Shown piece after piece: positions 11,786-23,790 of a DNA stretch of 64,000 nt. Below the pieces are notes generated by a model. That model worked only from the letters and a program-made list of their open reading frames with translations. It was not told the origin of the DNA and did no database searches. Source of the DNA: Sapria himalayana (Eukaryota; Streptophyta; Magnoliopsida; Malpighiales; Rafflesiaceae); assembly GCA_029783825.1 (NCBI GenBank), contig JAREIK010002623.1, forward strand, positions 110,152-174,151, read 5' to 3'. Within the stretch, counting starts at the first letter, position 1. Every line of letters starts with the position of its first letter. Made by a program: the position numbers and the translations under genes.

Positions 11786-12647
11786 AAGTATGGCGGGCGA
11801 TGATGCTCGACTGATGAAATTTGAGATTGAACAAATTTTTGACGAGGTGATGAACTGCTTCTCCCAAAATAGGTCCCGATATTCCTCATGGACCATAATT
11901 GCACATCACTACATGAGCATCATCATCATCATCATTATAAGACCTGGTATAATTAGAACCAATCATTGCAGAATTTAGAGCAAAAAAACTTATATACTCA
12001 TACGTTCACTTTGTACCATGTGATAATTGCATATTAATACAATTTCTAAGATTTTTAAAATCAACATCTATTTGTCTGGCGGGCCTAGACCAGAAATATC
12101 ATACCAAAGCTTTAGGAAATGTCTAATATCCATTACTTTTATTAATTGCATCTGTAAGCAATGCACGATGATGACCAGACCAGCCTGAGATTTTATATAT
12201 TCAAAAGTATGTCTGTGTGTAAATGGGTGTGTGTGTGTGTATGACAATATATACATGTCTATAAATAAATATATGCTGCCACATATGTTCACACTTGTTA
12301 TACCTACGTATATACTCAGTATATATGTACGTATATACCAAGTATATTCATACTTAATATACTCGGTATATGTACATATATAGTGCATTTCATGCGCCAC
12401 ATGACTCTAAAAAGAAAGATCAACACACCACAAGAGCTAGCACATGAGGCCCTGTATTGCACTGTCACAACATCCAACTCTGCATGATAAGCAAAAACCT
12501 AGTATCATTAACAAATTTCATAGGCTTTAGACTTTAAGAAACAATTGACAAATAGAAATTTTAAAAAGTTGCCCAGTGAAAATTAAAATAGTACATGCCT
12601 AGAAAAATAGAATTTTATCTTCCAAAACAAAACAAAAAAACAACACT

Positions 12648-12996
12648 GTGCCAAAACAAAATAATTTAATCTCCAATGTCATTGATGCTAATTCAATCAC
12701 AACATGCTTTCTATCTTATAAATCTAAAATGCTCTCGAAGATAAATTTTCATTATGTATTTCTTCTTCTGTGTGACATTATACTTGGTCTCTTTGACAGG
12801 TTTGGTTGCATTCGGAATGAGGCACCGAAATGCATGTATTTATATTTTTGAACATGATATCAAAATGGGGGAAATAAAAGTGATAATGCTGCTACCACCA
12901 CCATCATTTCAGCTAACATGTTGGAGACTGCCCCAAGACACCGGATGTTTTTTAAAGAACAAAAGTAAAAGTGTTTGGAGTATTCCATCAATATAA
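12648..12996 (+). other. Conserved short open frames in module Q (copy 1)
   Basis: Two overlapping frames stay open here. One gives ITTCFLSYKSKMLSKINFHY and continues to DRFGCIRNEAPK. The other starts at 12754 and gives GMRHRNACIYIFEHD and later FQLTCWRLPQDTG. Both are recognisable in the other Q copies (31326-31619; 54364-54733 minus). I do not recognise either peptide. DNA similarity between copies is high throughout Q, so openness alone is weak evidence for coding. Confidence 0.3.
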
Positions 12997-13159
12997 GCAC
13001 TACACTACCTAGACTAGATGCAAGTGAAAAAAAAAAACAAAAATTAAAATTCTGCAATAAATATAATGAATATTATATATATTCATCACCTCAAACTTAA
13101 AAGTAAAAAGAAATTAAGATACTCTAGATAATTCTCATTAAATCTTTGCCAACAATTGT

Positions 13160-13365
13160 GATGAGAATGGTTATTGCCTTGCCCAGCACGTACCCAACCC
13201 AGAATAACCGAGGTCTGAACTAGGAGAGCTAGGCAAGTGCTCTTCAGGGCCAAGCCATGGTACCTTGTCCACCTCACAAAGGCCCAGGCCCTAGACCATG
13301 GACCCTTGTGGGCCATGTCCCATGAACAATGTGTGCAGGTGGCAAGTGCTGAGCATTATGGCTGC
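13160..13365. repeat. G+C-rich block of module Q (copy 1)
   Basis: About 200 bp of near-balanced base composition inside A+T-rich DNA. Words such as GGGCCATGTCCC and AACAATTGTGATGAGAATGG are shared with 31830-32040 and, in reverse, with 53940-54150. The minus strand is open here (13086-13316) and in Q2 (31810-32040) and carries NSHSHHNCWQRF or a close variant. Q3 has stops in that frame. It may be a captured exon or a short interspersed element; the identity is unknown. Confidence 0.5.
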
Positions 13366-13380
13366 ATTATATCAATATAT

Positions 13381-14210
13381 TATACATAACATAGAAGTTT
13401 GAATTGTTATGTGTGTCTATATATACACATAATATAATTATTGTGTATTACAATATACAAAATACATACATATTCTATATAGAATGTACATACAATGTGT
13501 GTATATACTCATATTGAATATATACATATAGTCCTTGTATATAGACAAAAATTATTGTGTATATACATGTATACATAATGTAAATACAAAATATATACAT
13601 ACTTACCTAGTATATAAAAAATTTAAAATTATGAATTTAAAAAATTAAATAACAATAAAAAAAATTTTTAATTTAAAATTATAATTAATACTTATTAAAT
13701 AAAAAATGGTAACATAATCTTTCAAAATAAAACTAAAACATAAAAAATATTACAAATTATTAAGTCATAAAATGTTAAAAATTATAAGATCCTTTTCAAT
13801 CTATCTATTATGATCTATACAACTTTAAATTTTATCATATACATCATCAAATATATTTTGTTGTAATGTAGGAATTTGATCCTGAAGACTCATCTATGTA
13901 TTATCTTAATCTTTCTATCATAACAAATTTTCAATAATATTGTTTGTAATTTGATTTTCCTATCTAAAATAATATTAACAATAATAAATATGATAGCCTT
14001 TAATATACAATAAACATAGTAAAGATCAGAAAATCATGAGACATTTTAGATATCATGAAAAAAATTTAATATAATTTTTACAAAGTCAATGCATTTAGAT
14101 TCTTCATATCCTCTAAAAAAATAGAATAATAATTGATGTCTAAGTAATCTAACAAGTTATTCATATAGCTCTAACTTATCACTCACCTCTAACAAATTTG
14201 AATTAATTCA
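13381..14210 (-). repeat. Module R, first copy (R1)
   Basis: TATACA-type low-complexity DNA is followed by sequence carrying ATCTATTATGATCTATACAA, a TTGTAATGTA stretch and CATGAGACATTTTAGATATC. It is colinear with 32061-32890 and, in reverse, with 53320-53930. Similarity with R2 stops near the word ACCTCTAAC at about 14190. The Copia/LINE-bearing DNA that follows is absent from the other copies. No coding signal. Confidence 0.7.
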
Positions 14211-16170
14211 TATTCATATCTAGAACAATAATGATGATAACAAGTTATTCATTTATAAAAAATGAATATATTCATATATTAAGATAAAAATGACTTAAGT
14301 TTATATATTCCATGAATCAGATAACATTAATACATTATTGTACATCCTGACATATTCAATGTTATATGATGTCTTTTTAAAAATGTATATTTAATGAAAT
14401 CTACTGATAATTTTTTTTTGTATTGAATCTATTTAGTTTTAATGATATTATGAAATTTTTTAATAATATATGATATGCTTTTAATGAGCAATATTCAATC
14501 ATTCTTTTGGTATTACTTGATAAGGATTGAATATGTTTGGTAGCATTTGATGACAAGTCTATGTTTTTCAATCACATTCAAATTTTATTAATGATACGTC
14601 TTTTTATTATTGCATATGAATTTTTTTGATCAATTTCAATCATTTTCAATAAATATGTAAGATATATTAACATATTTTTTATAGTTCATGATTAAATTAT
14701 ATGTGTTGGTCTTACAAAAATAAAACATACATCAAATAATTTGAAATAGAAAATTCATAAGAAATAATGAAAAAAAATAAACAATAAAATAAAATACAAA
14801 CTAATAACACTTAAGATTTGAATGATAAAAAATTGAAAAAAAAAACACTTTTATAAATGTGCAAGAGGAGCTCTCAAATGAAAGAGCAAGCAAGATGTAT
14901 CTTCCCCCACCATAGTTGACTTTTCCCCACATATCAATGATCTTCAATTTTATTTGTTGGATTTTTATACAAATTGATAATTTTCAATAATATTAAATAA
15001 TATCAAACATTTGTTTAATGATATGTGAGTTTAAATGATATATGATTTATTTTGATATATGGTAACATTCATTTTATGACACTTGATTTTTTTTATTATA
15101 ATTCCAAAACAATTCATTAATATTTGACATCATAAAATCAATCTTATTCCATCAAAATAGAAATATTGATATTTTTATATATGTCCACAAATTATTGTTC
15201 ATTTTGAATACGAGAAAAAACTTTTGTTACACTTGCTAGTAAAAAGTTAAACAACGTATACTTTTAATATTTTAATATGGTATATAAAACTAAAATATGA
15301 ACATGTTGATACAATTTTTAAAAAATAAAAAAATATTCATAAATAATTGAAGTCATAAAAAGTTGTCATAAAACGATTTGAAAATAAATCACCAATATAT
15401 AAAAAATTTAAAAAAATATAAAAAAATATAAAATGATAAAAAATCTTGTATATTTATCACATTTCAAACAAAATTGTTAAAAAAGTTAGATTTTCATGAC
15501 ATTTAATGGAAAACTTTTAGTGTCGATCAAAAATATTCTAACAAATATCAAGTAATTATCATTGAAAATATATCAAATAGTATTTCCCACCATCAAATGT
15601 GTTGGATAATCTTCAAGATTCCTTCAATCACCACTTATATTGCAAAATAGCATCATAAAACTAAATTAATATACATTGTATATATATATATATATATAAT
15701 GCAAATTTACTACATTTATACACACACACACACACACATACAACATCATATTTATATATGTATATGCATATATGTATGCAAATCTATAAATATATATAGA
15801 TATATTGATGTTATTATATATGCTGTATATATTTATATGTGGATTTTATAAATGATATACATGTACATATAAATTTACATATATGTGATAAAGGCGATCT
15901 TAAATCATGATTGAATGAAAAAATAATTACTTGTTTAATTTACAGTATTACATATATTTTTATGCGATAAGAAGGTAATGGCTAGAAAATAAATTATAGA
16001 AAGAAAGGACATAATTTTGATCCAAAGATCATATCCTGATTATGATTCTAGGAAAATATAATATATAAAGATATATTTTAGTAAAATGAAGATTGTTGCT
16101 GACGATAGTCATCTCTTAAAATATTTATTTGCTAGATCTTTCTCTATTTGGTTTTATTCGTAGTATGTTC
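14211..16170. other. A+T-rich DNA without recognisable genes; likely decayed Copia LTR at its right edge
   Basis: I see no coding similarity in this stretch. It contains a (TA)n run near 15675-15697 and a (CA)n run near 15721-15738. If the Copia polypurine tract at 16179-16187 is right, the 3' LTR of that element should occupy the part just below 16179. I could not define its other edge because no second LTR is recognisable. Confidence 0.5.
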
Positions 16171-16258
16171 ATTTTCACTCCCCTTCAAGCATGGAAATGC
16201 AATAGAATGAGTGCTAAACTTGTATTGAAAGTCATTAAATAAGAGGTATTGAAAACTT

Positions 16259-19224
16259 TCATGAAAATATCAACAATTTTTTAGAGGAAAGATGATGGAG
16301 TTTAAAAATGCTGAACACGACATTTTCATGAATAAAATGGTAGTCAATTTCAATGTATTTGATGCAAGCATGAAACATATGATTATGTAATAAGTGAATA
16401 ACATTTTGATTGTCATAGAGGAGGAGAGGTTGATGTTCAGTTTCAATTCCAATGTAATGGAGAAGATAATGGAGCCACATGAGATCAGCAATAGTATGGC
16501 CATAGTGCAATTATATGTTTATGCACTAGAGTGGGAGATGATAAGTTACTTTTTGGAACCAAAATTGATGTATTTTCATGAATAAAATGATAGTTAATTT
16601 CAATGTGTTTGATGCAAGCATGAAAAATATGATTATGTAATAAGTGTGAATAACATTTTGATTATCATGAAGAAAGAAAGGGTGACGTTCGAGTTGAATG
16701 CCAATGTCATGAAGAAGATATTGGAGTCACATGAGATTAGTAACAATAGTGACCATGGTGTGATATTATTCTTATGCACTAGAATGGAAGATATTAGGTT
16801 ACTTATTTGAAGCAAAATTAATGTATTTTGATTCAAGAAAGAGGCAAAAACTAAAAGTAATTTGTTGAGTTAAAAGGATGACTTACCTAATCTACATTAC
16901 AAAAGGCATTAAAAGTAAGTGAAATTTATTATAAATATTTCAAACCACATGTGAGGGTTTCCTTGATGCACCTAAGTATGTGTTTGTCTACATGAAAGTC
17001 CATGGTTGGATTTTGGAAGTGTTGGCTGACTAAGTTTACAGCATAACTATGATCAAGGCGAGTTAATGTGAGACACTGAAGGGACCCACAAAGTCATTGG
17101 TAAGTTATAAGATTAGTGAGATGCTCATCATCTGGAAGGGGCGTAGGTTTGTGGACAATGAGAAAATTTGTTTTTGTAGCATCAAGCATGTTTGTTTTAA
17201 CTAACAGGTCATGTGCATATTTAATTTGACTAAAAAAAGAGGCATCGGAAAATTTTTAACCTCTATCCCCATAAAATAATTGAGATTGCATAAATACTTC
17301 AAAGAGAAATCATCATTTAGTCAAGTAATGATGTAAGATATAAAAAAGTGGTCATTACTAATAGAATTATATCATCAAGATAAACAAGAAAGAGGACAAG
17401 ATAAGTAAGTGTGATGAATGAATCAAGAATTATTAGCTTGATTGAATTTAAAACAAAAAAAACGATTTTCGCCAAAAGTTTAGCAACCCAAGCACAAGGG
17501 GCTTGTTTATGGCCATATATTGACTTATGTAGAAGACAAACACAATGTAGGCAGATTGTTCTCACAAAACTAGGAGATTATTTCATGAAAATCTTCTCAA
17601 AGAGATAACCAATTAGGAAAAGATTCTTGACAATAGAAAGGATGAGATGACTAGTGGTAGCCATGAAGGGCTAAATGTTTCACCAGAAATAAAGTCTAGG
17701 AAATTGGGAAAATCTCTTAGCAACTAAACATGCTTTAAAGCAATCAATCATATCATATTATTTGAATTTGGTGCAATATACCATTTTTTTGCGAATAACA
17801 TTAACATTAGAAGGTTTGGACACTAATGTCCTTAAGTGTTATTAGCATGAATAGTAGCGAGTTCTTCTTGCATGGAAGGTATGCTGATGGAGAACCTTGA
17901 GAGTATTTTTTTAGTGTCTTAGGATCATTGCTAACAATAAAGACAATTCTTGAAAGCTATTCATCAATATTATAAAAATTTGTAATGGGAAGATTATGAA
18001 AGAAATATAATTCATTTTTTATTTAAAGAAAACAAATCTCATTGACTACGTGTTGAAAAATGTAAATCTAATTTAATGGTGGATCAAGACATCTATAAAA
18101 TTTGCGTAAAAAATTATATCCTAAGAAAGAACAAGGTACAACCTTTTTTGAAGATTTGTGCATGTTAGAGGTTTTTAAATAAATAATGAAGATGTATACC
18201 ATAAACACATAAGATATAGTAACTTGGATGGTAATCAAATAATTAAAATATTGATAATTATTACCAATTGAAAATAGATGTAGTCTATTAATAAGATAAG
18301 ACATAAGTAGCAATTAAGAAGGTATCAACTAGATTTTAAACAGGACATTAGCATGAAAAACAAGGGTAAAACTTATATCTACAATATGTCAATATTTTAT
18401 CTCAGCTAATCACCTAATCCATTTTGTTCATGGGTATGTAAATATGATATTTATTTTATCCCATATTGAAGCAAATGATTTGAAAAATTACTTGAAAAAA
18501 ACTCATCTCCTCCATCATATTACAAAGTTTTTATCAAAAAGGTTGTCACAGACATTTAAAAATTTAGAAAACATGTGTAAAAATTAGATTTGTAGCTTAA
18601 AAAATATACACATATGTATAGGATAAAATCAACATTAAAAATAACTTTGTATAAAATTTATGGGTGGAAAAAAGAAGTATTGTGCCAAATATATCACTGT
18701 GAATTTTTTAAAGATGAAAATTTATAGTAGTTTTTGATTTATTAAATAAACCTTTGTGATAGTTTCCAAGTTGATAATTACTGCAAGGAATATCCTTAAC
18801 TATCAAATTGGAAATAGTAATAACCTTTTTATTCTCTAAATTCTTTAAAAAGACATAATTAGGATGCACTAAATGAGCATACCAAATTTTTGAGTATAAT
18901 ACTTGAGATTTTGTAATAATATAAGTTTCACTTTTTTCATGTTGAAAGATAAAATGAATTCTTATTTATGATAATTTGTCATTATCTACTATATTGAATC
19001 CTTGATAACAAAAATAGAAAAAGTTTAATTCAAATAATAAACATTATCATGAACAAGTTGACTAACAGATAATAAATTATTATTATCTCAAGAACTACTA
19101 AAACATCTTTAAAATTTAATTTATCATGATGAATGTTAAAAGATACATTACCAGTATAGTAAGTAATTAGTAATGCTTCTCTATCTCCAACAAGAATGCG
19201 ATCATTACCAAAATAAGGTTTCAA
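16259..19224 (-). pseudogene. Copia pol pseudogene (PR/GAG-pre, INT, RT, RNase H)
   Basis: Fragments read on the minus strand. Around 19165-19215: GNDRILVGDREALLI, from the protease/GAG-pre-integrase region. About 18340-18700: integrase core with DGGDE in place of DGGGE and a relic of the HT-P-NG stretch. 18068-18313: integrase C-terminal side, YLINRL and SFLGYNFLRKFYRCLDP. About 17640-17840: RT N-terminal side, FKACLVAKRFSQFPRL. 17371-17565: SIYGHKQAPCAW and the active-site motif YLDD at 17371-17382 (usually YVDD). 16259-16510: RNase H with DNQNVIHLLHN and KYIEIDYHFIHE. Stops and frameshifts separate these pieces, so no polyprotein can be made. Confidence 0.9.
16312..16810. repeat. Tandem duplication of the Copia RNase H segment
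   Basis: About 248 bp is present twice. ATGAATAAAATGGTAGTCAA at 16329 recurs as ATGAATAAAATGATAGTTAA at 16577, followed in both by TTTGATGCAAGCATGAAA and the remainder. The second copy has diverged more and carries extra small indels. The duplication post-dates or accompanied inactivation of the element. Confidence 0.85.
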
Positions 19225-19260
19225 AGTTTTTAATGCAATTCACATTTGAGGATACTCAGC

Positions 19261-19700
19261 TTTGTGAACTGCTAAATTTTAACTTATAATTTTCCAAGGG
19301 AATCCATCTAGGTGAAGATGGCATGCTCAAGGATGTGAATTTTAAATTATTATAACTTAGATTACCTAGAACTTTTTGAGTTATGTGGAACAAAGTTAAA
19401 GTAATAATTTGTAATAATTCTTCCTATCCTCCCCCTATTTTTTTACAAATCATACTTTTAGCATATTTAATGCTCATAGTAGATTGAATAATCTAATCTC
19501 ATATAATTATAATTGCTTTCCAAAATGAGATATCATCTCGAGAGGAGATATTACAAATATCATATGAGGCAAGATAGTAATGATGGATCCAATGGATCTA
19601 TAATGAATCCTATTTATTATTGATACACAATAGTTTCTTAATGAAAAAAAATATTATTCTTTAGGTTGATCAAAAGAAGACCCAACCCACCGTGCGAAAT
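19261..19700. other. Unassigned stretch between Copia and LINE relics
   Basis: A+T-rich sequence with no frame I can place. The minus strand near 19510-19590 gives SSRDDISFWKAI, which might be a coding relic of either neighbour. The Copia/LINE junction lies somewhere here. Confidence 0.4.
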
Positions 19701-21050
19701 AGGTTTACAAAGCATGCTCCATGTGATCTTGTGCCTATATATATCTTTCTATGGTTGGGGAGCCCTATAAAAATCTTCTACACAAGTTAACAATGGAAAT
19801 AATAATAGCCTGAGGGATGAGGAAGAGTAAAAACTAGTATCCTCAATTCCTTGGATGATAAAATCCAACAACTCTATCCTCTTTGTGATAGACAATACTT
19901 TTTCAGCCCACAATTGTATTATAGAAAAGATCACATGGACTAGAGAAGAATTGTGAAGTGATCAATCTACTTGATGATTATGAAACTCTCATAAATATAA
20001 AAGGATGTTTGATGTGTGAGAAATAAGAATTATTAATGATCAATTCATGGTGCTCAAGTTTTATCCCTCCAAATAAGATGTTCAATTTGGAAGGATTACC
20101 TTGCAGTCCTGATGGTTCACTAAATAATTGGACACTATCTAATAAGGAATGAATAGAAGATCATTCTCTTTTTGAAAAAAAAAGATAAAGATCATCTACA
20201 TATATAAGATGAGAAATGTATTGTTTAGTATGTCATGGATGGAACAAAAAAATAGTATCTAGTGGTATAATTAATTAGTTTTGATAGGTATTCCATAGCA
20301 ATAATAAAGATGTGGGGAGATAGTGGATCATCACAAGTCAAACCTTTTCTTTTCTGAAAAATACTCATGCATATGCTCATTTATCATTTATGATCTTGTT
20401 TGGGAAATATTGATGATCTTGTGCATGCAACTATCTCCCCACATCACAAGATGTGGGGAGATAGTTGAAATACACAAATAAAAAATATTGATGATCTTGT
20501 TTTGGAAGCCTAGTGCATGCAACTATCTCAGTTATGAATACCCAATTTACCATGTCAAAGATCTTTTGTAGGTCTATCTTAAAACACCTAGGAGATTATA
20601 CCCTTCCTTGTATATCTCCTAATTAGATGTTGAGCAAGAAGAAAATTATTCATTATTAACCTTCCTTAGTATACCAAAGTTTGGTCAATAAAATCATTAG
20701 CTATAGACTTGATTTATGAAATTATTAGTTTAAATATGATCAAGTTAATGACATTACTACAAGAAATCAATCTATAATCTTTAATAGTAGATGCATGAAA
20801 AGATTTAAGAATTAAACCAATACATGCATGATTGATATGTTCCAAGATTTTGCCATTAATAATAAATGCTTATCATGCATTATTAACATCTTGTCTAATA
20901 TAATTCCTTGAGTGTTTACAAAATTTCAAGGAAACCCCATCAAACTCTAGGTTTTTAAATCCTCAGTATTAAAAAGGGTAAATTTCTATTTTTTCATAGA
21001 AAAATGATAAAGACAATTTCCTATATGTTCAAGGGTAAAGATCATTCCAA
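19701..21050 (-). pseudogene. L1-type LINE reverse transcriptase pseudogene
   Basis: On the minus strand the order of motifs is that of plant L1 ORF2 reverse transcriptases. Near 20940 is LEFDGVSLKF (usually PDGF...F). Then come ILEHINHACIGLILKSF, DYRLISCSNVI, and NNFLLAQHLIRRYTRKG. KIDLQKIFDMVNW at about 20540-20590 bears the first catalytic Asp. DDPLSPHIF at about 20305-20345 stands for QGDPLSP, and YVDD is at 20191-20202. SGLQGNPSKLNILFGGI lies at about 20050-20100. Several stops, a frameshift and an inverted microduplication at 20428-20467 break it. The endonuclease domain, ORF1 and poly(A) tail are not seen. Confidence 0.85.
20428..20467. repeat. Perfect 18-bp hairpin inside the LINE relic
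   Basis: CAACTATCTCCCCACATC (20428-20445), a 4-base loop ACAA, then the exact reverse complement (20450-20467). The left arm continues a directly repeated segment, since GTGCATGCAACTATCTC recurs at about 20514-20530. This points to a template-switch microduplication, not a terminator or a functional hairpin. Confidence 0.9.
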
Positions 21051-21056
21051 AATTGA

Positions 21057-21640
21057 CTACGTCCACGTAGATAAGAGGGAGATTGATGTAGTCCCAAAAA
21101 TATTTTGAATATTATTTGTGAATTTAATGTCACTCCTCCCAAAGAGTTGAAGTTCATAATTTAGCCATGAAAGAAACATAATAGGGAACCTAATATGATA
21201 ACAAGTTTCAAATTTTATGAATATTTTTTCAGCATTCATTAGTTTAATAAGGAAAAAGAAGGCAATATGTGATGGCTATCATCCAAATCATACCTTATTT
21301 TTTACGCTGGTATGCATTGATCCATAGCTCCAATACCTCATTTTAAGCAGCAGCAAACTCATGAGATTTGTATGATTTCATTACCAACTCATGTAGCTTT
21401 CCCCGAGTGTACCCAATGAACTAAGGGTGTAAATTATTAAATAAATTGGAGCTTATATTATTCTCATTATTATAGGAACATTGTGATATGATTACAAGTT
21501 TCAAATTTTATGAATATTTTATCAGCATTAATTAGTTTAATAAGGAAAAAAAAGTAACACATGATAACTATCATCCAAATCATACCTGATTTATGATACT
21601 GTTTTGCATTGATCCATAGCTCCTTGTAATTATAAGTAGT
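21057..21640 (-). other. Module X: unrecognised exon-like segment (copy 1)
   Basis: Inverted copy of 52470-52960. On the minus strand one stretch reads GKLHELVMKSYKSHEFAAA, then a stop, then NEVLELWINAYQ. The right-hand copy reads GKLHALAMNSYKYHEFAAT with QNEVLELWIKA and no stop in between. The words GGAGCTATGGATCAATGCA and the following 150 bp occur twice within X, so X itself has an internal duplication. I do not recognise the protein; it may be a captured host exon. It lies downstream of the ARF pseudogene in ARF orientation, separated by Y. Confidence 0.45.
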
Positions 21641-22640
21641 TATACATAAATGTATACAAAATTATAAAAAAATATATAGATATATATATATATATATATA
21701 TGTGTATAAATAGTTAAATATATAATTATATTTAGTTTTAATTGGTTTTACAAATATTTATATATAGTTAAACACATATAATTGACATAATTATGTATGT
21801 TGTTATACATGTAATTATAAATATAGTTACATGTGGTTATACATATAGTTACACATATAGTTATACTTATATTTATACAAGTAGGTATATATATTTATTC
21901 ATATAATTTTATATATTTATACATATAGATACGCATAGGTATAGATATAGTAAAATACATTTTAATATACTAATATATACAAATGTATATTAATATATGT
22001 TGTAAATTATATATTTAAATAAAATTATGTATAAAGCTTTTATATTATACATATTACATAAGATATAATTATTTATAGTTATATGTTATTATACATATAG
22101 TATATATAGATATAGATATTTTTATATAGTTAAACAGAGTTATATATAGATATATTCATACAAATAATGATACATAATTATATAAAGTTATAAATAAATA
22201 TATAGATTTACATATATGTATACATAATTAAAATATAGTTATATTTAATTATATAAAGTGTTATTTAGTTATACAAATATTTATATATAGTTACAAAAAT
22301 ATTGGTATATAGTTATACACATATAGTTAAGCATAATGTTATATGTTATTATACATGTAATTATAAATATAGTTAAATGTGGTTATAGATATAGTTACAC
22401 ATATAGTTATATTTATATTTATACATATAGGTATATATATTTTTTTATGTAATTTCTATATGTATACATATAGTTATCTATAGGTATATATATGGTAAAT
22501 ACACTTGTATATACTAATCTATAAAAATGTATATTAAATATATGTTGTTAATTATATTTTTAAATATAATAATGTATAATTTTTTATAGTTATACATATA
22601 GTCAAAGACATTATTATAGTTATATGTTCTCATACGTATG
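21641..22640. repeat. Module Y: TATAGTTATA-rich low-complexity DNA (copy 1)
   Basis: Short words such as ATATAGTTATA, ACATATAGTTA and TATATTTATACA recur without a strict period, mixed with a (TA)n run at about 21680-21700. Two sub-blocks of about 620 bp look like repeats of each other: ATGTAATTATAAATATAGTTA at about 21808 and about 22357, each followed by a GTGGTTATA word. Inverted equivalents are at 50211-50700 and 51481-52460. Confidence 0.75.
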
Positions 22641-22879
22641 GGATCCAATGGAAAAAAGATACAAAACAGAAAACAAACAAGTTCAGCATACAACATATCA
22701 GAACAAAGTAAATGTGATCTTGTATTTCAGGCATTCAATATATAATATAAATACAATTTGAATATCCTAAAAATAGATGATGTCATCCACATAATAGAAC
22801 AAAACTCAAGCAAAATAGGCAAAGATTATGTCTACATCCAGATATGTCAACAAAGCTTGTCTCATCATGCTAAAATTAT

Positions 22880-23419
22880 TTATGACTTGTTGGCAATGTA
22901 ATTGGAAAGCCAATCAAAACCCTCATAAAGGCCCTCACTAGAGGTAGCATATGTGCTCTGAATGTGCCAATGGCCTTGGTAAAAAGAATGAAGTCCTAGC
23001 TTGCTTGTAATTTCAGCTGCATTCATTGCATTGGAAGATCTTACTTATTGACAAACACCAGCAAAACTATATTTCGAAGCTTTTCCTCATTTAGCATCCT
23101 ATGCAACTCATCTCTGGCTTCAACAACCCGATCTCTGTCATTGTTGTCCACCACAAATATGAGACTTTGGGTATTTTGGAATTAATCTCTTCAGAAAGGG
23201 TGAATCTTGTCTTGACTCGCACATCCCACACAGTGAAATTGATGTTTTTGTATCCACAGTCTTACATTGAAGACAATAGTAGGAATTATGGTGACAATTT
23301 AACCAAGCTTCAACTTATACAGAATGATTGTCTTACCACTAGCATCAAGACCTAGCATCGAAATCCTATCTCCTTGTTGGTAAACAACCTGTTGAATAGC
23401 TTTGTGAACGTACACCCAA
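22880..23419 (-). pseudogene. ARF1-type small GTPase pseudogene, left copy
   Basis: An intronless, full-length (about 180-codon) relic of a plant ADP-ribosylation factor of the ARF1 class, the GTPase that drives COPI vesicle coating at the Golgi. Minus-strand pieces are recognisable from FTKLFNRLF through a P-loop region (LDASGKT), the [12 protein letters not shown] helix, and an intact C-terminus [11 protein letters not shown] before TAA at 22880. The start codon is lost (ATTGGG at the expected ATG). The switch-I region has a stop in place of Glu, and the DVGGQ motif is damaged. The Gln of NKQD is replaced by TAA (23041-23043), the same mutation as in the right-hand copy. Lack of introns suggests an original retrocopy. 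It sits between Y and module M. Confidence 0.9.
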
Positions 23420-23790
23420 TTCTTCCACTAAATCTCAATCCCTTGTTGTATGGCAGTAAATAGTTATAATGAGAGAAACAAATAGAATCAATAGACTTCA
23501 AGAGATTGTCACTAGAGAGGGAGGTCCAGCTTTACCTAGTTCAGAGAGTCAATTTAGCTAATACACACACAATTATTCATATTTGACTTAAACCCTAATT
23601 ATATGTTTAATAAAATATTGTAAAATATTATTAATTAATAAAATATTAGGTAAAATAATCTAATAGCAACATTTGTGAATGTATTTTATTAAATATTATA
23701 TATTAGGCTAAGAATTATGAATTATATGTTTTATAATAAATATTGTGTACAAATATTTCTACCTAATTAATATATGATTTTATAAAATAA
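23420..23790 (-). other. Probable 5' untranslated/upstream sequence of the ARF retrocopy
   Basis: This lies upstream of the ARF relic on the minus strand, with mixed composition to about 23590 (for example CTCTCTAGTGACAATCTC), unlike the A+T-rich surroundings. The right-hand ARF copy shares only the last dozen bases before its ATG (TTTAGTGAAAGAA), after which it runs into Y-type DNA. This stretch is therefore either 5' UTR kept only here, or flanking DNA. 23590-23790 is featureless A+T-rich sequence. Confidence 0.4.

Larger units (their letters stand above)
11441..13380 (-). repeat. Module Q, first full copy (Q1)
   Basis: Directly repeats 29.64-32.06 kb, with corresponding points offset by about 18.67 kb, and matches 54-56.3 kb in reverse. 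In order it holds the Q core (11450-11640), a trinucleotide array, sequence around GATGATGCTCGACTGATGAA, a GT microsatellite near 12225, three 23-bp minisatellite units (12298-12372), a segment open in two frames (12648-12996) and a G+C-rich block (13160-13365). No intact gene is recognised. The strand given is for the Q core, which here is reversed relative to 3.1 kb. Confidence 0.75.
16171..19260 (-). mobile_element. Decayed Ty1-copia retrotransposon body
   Basis: Minus-strand order is protease/GAG-pre-integrase, integrase, reverse transcriptase, RNase H, the Copia (not Gypsy) order. A polypurine tract GAAGGGGAG is the complement of 16179-16187 and sits just past the RNase H end, where the 3' LTR should start (TGAAAATG...). 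The 5' portion, gag and 5' LTR are not recognisable; LINE sequence takes over near 19.7 kb. The element lies between R1 and X, exactly where the tandem unit would otherwise run straight through, so it is a later insertion into the unit. Confidence 0.85.

Noticed and set aside
20428..20467. Hairpin as a transcription terminator or microRNA precursor
   Set aside because: It arises from a microduplication in a dead LINE. There is no U-tract and no precursor-like stem with bulges.
23101..23355. 84-codon plus-strand frame
   Set aside because: It is antisense to the left ARF pseudogene.
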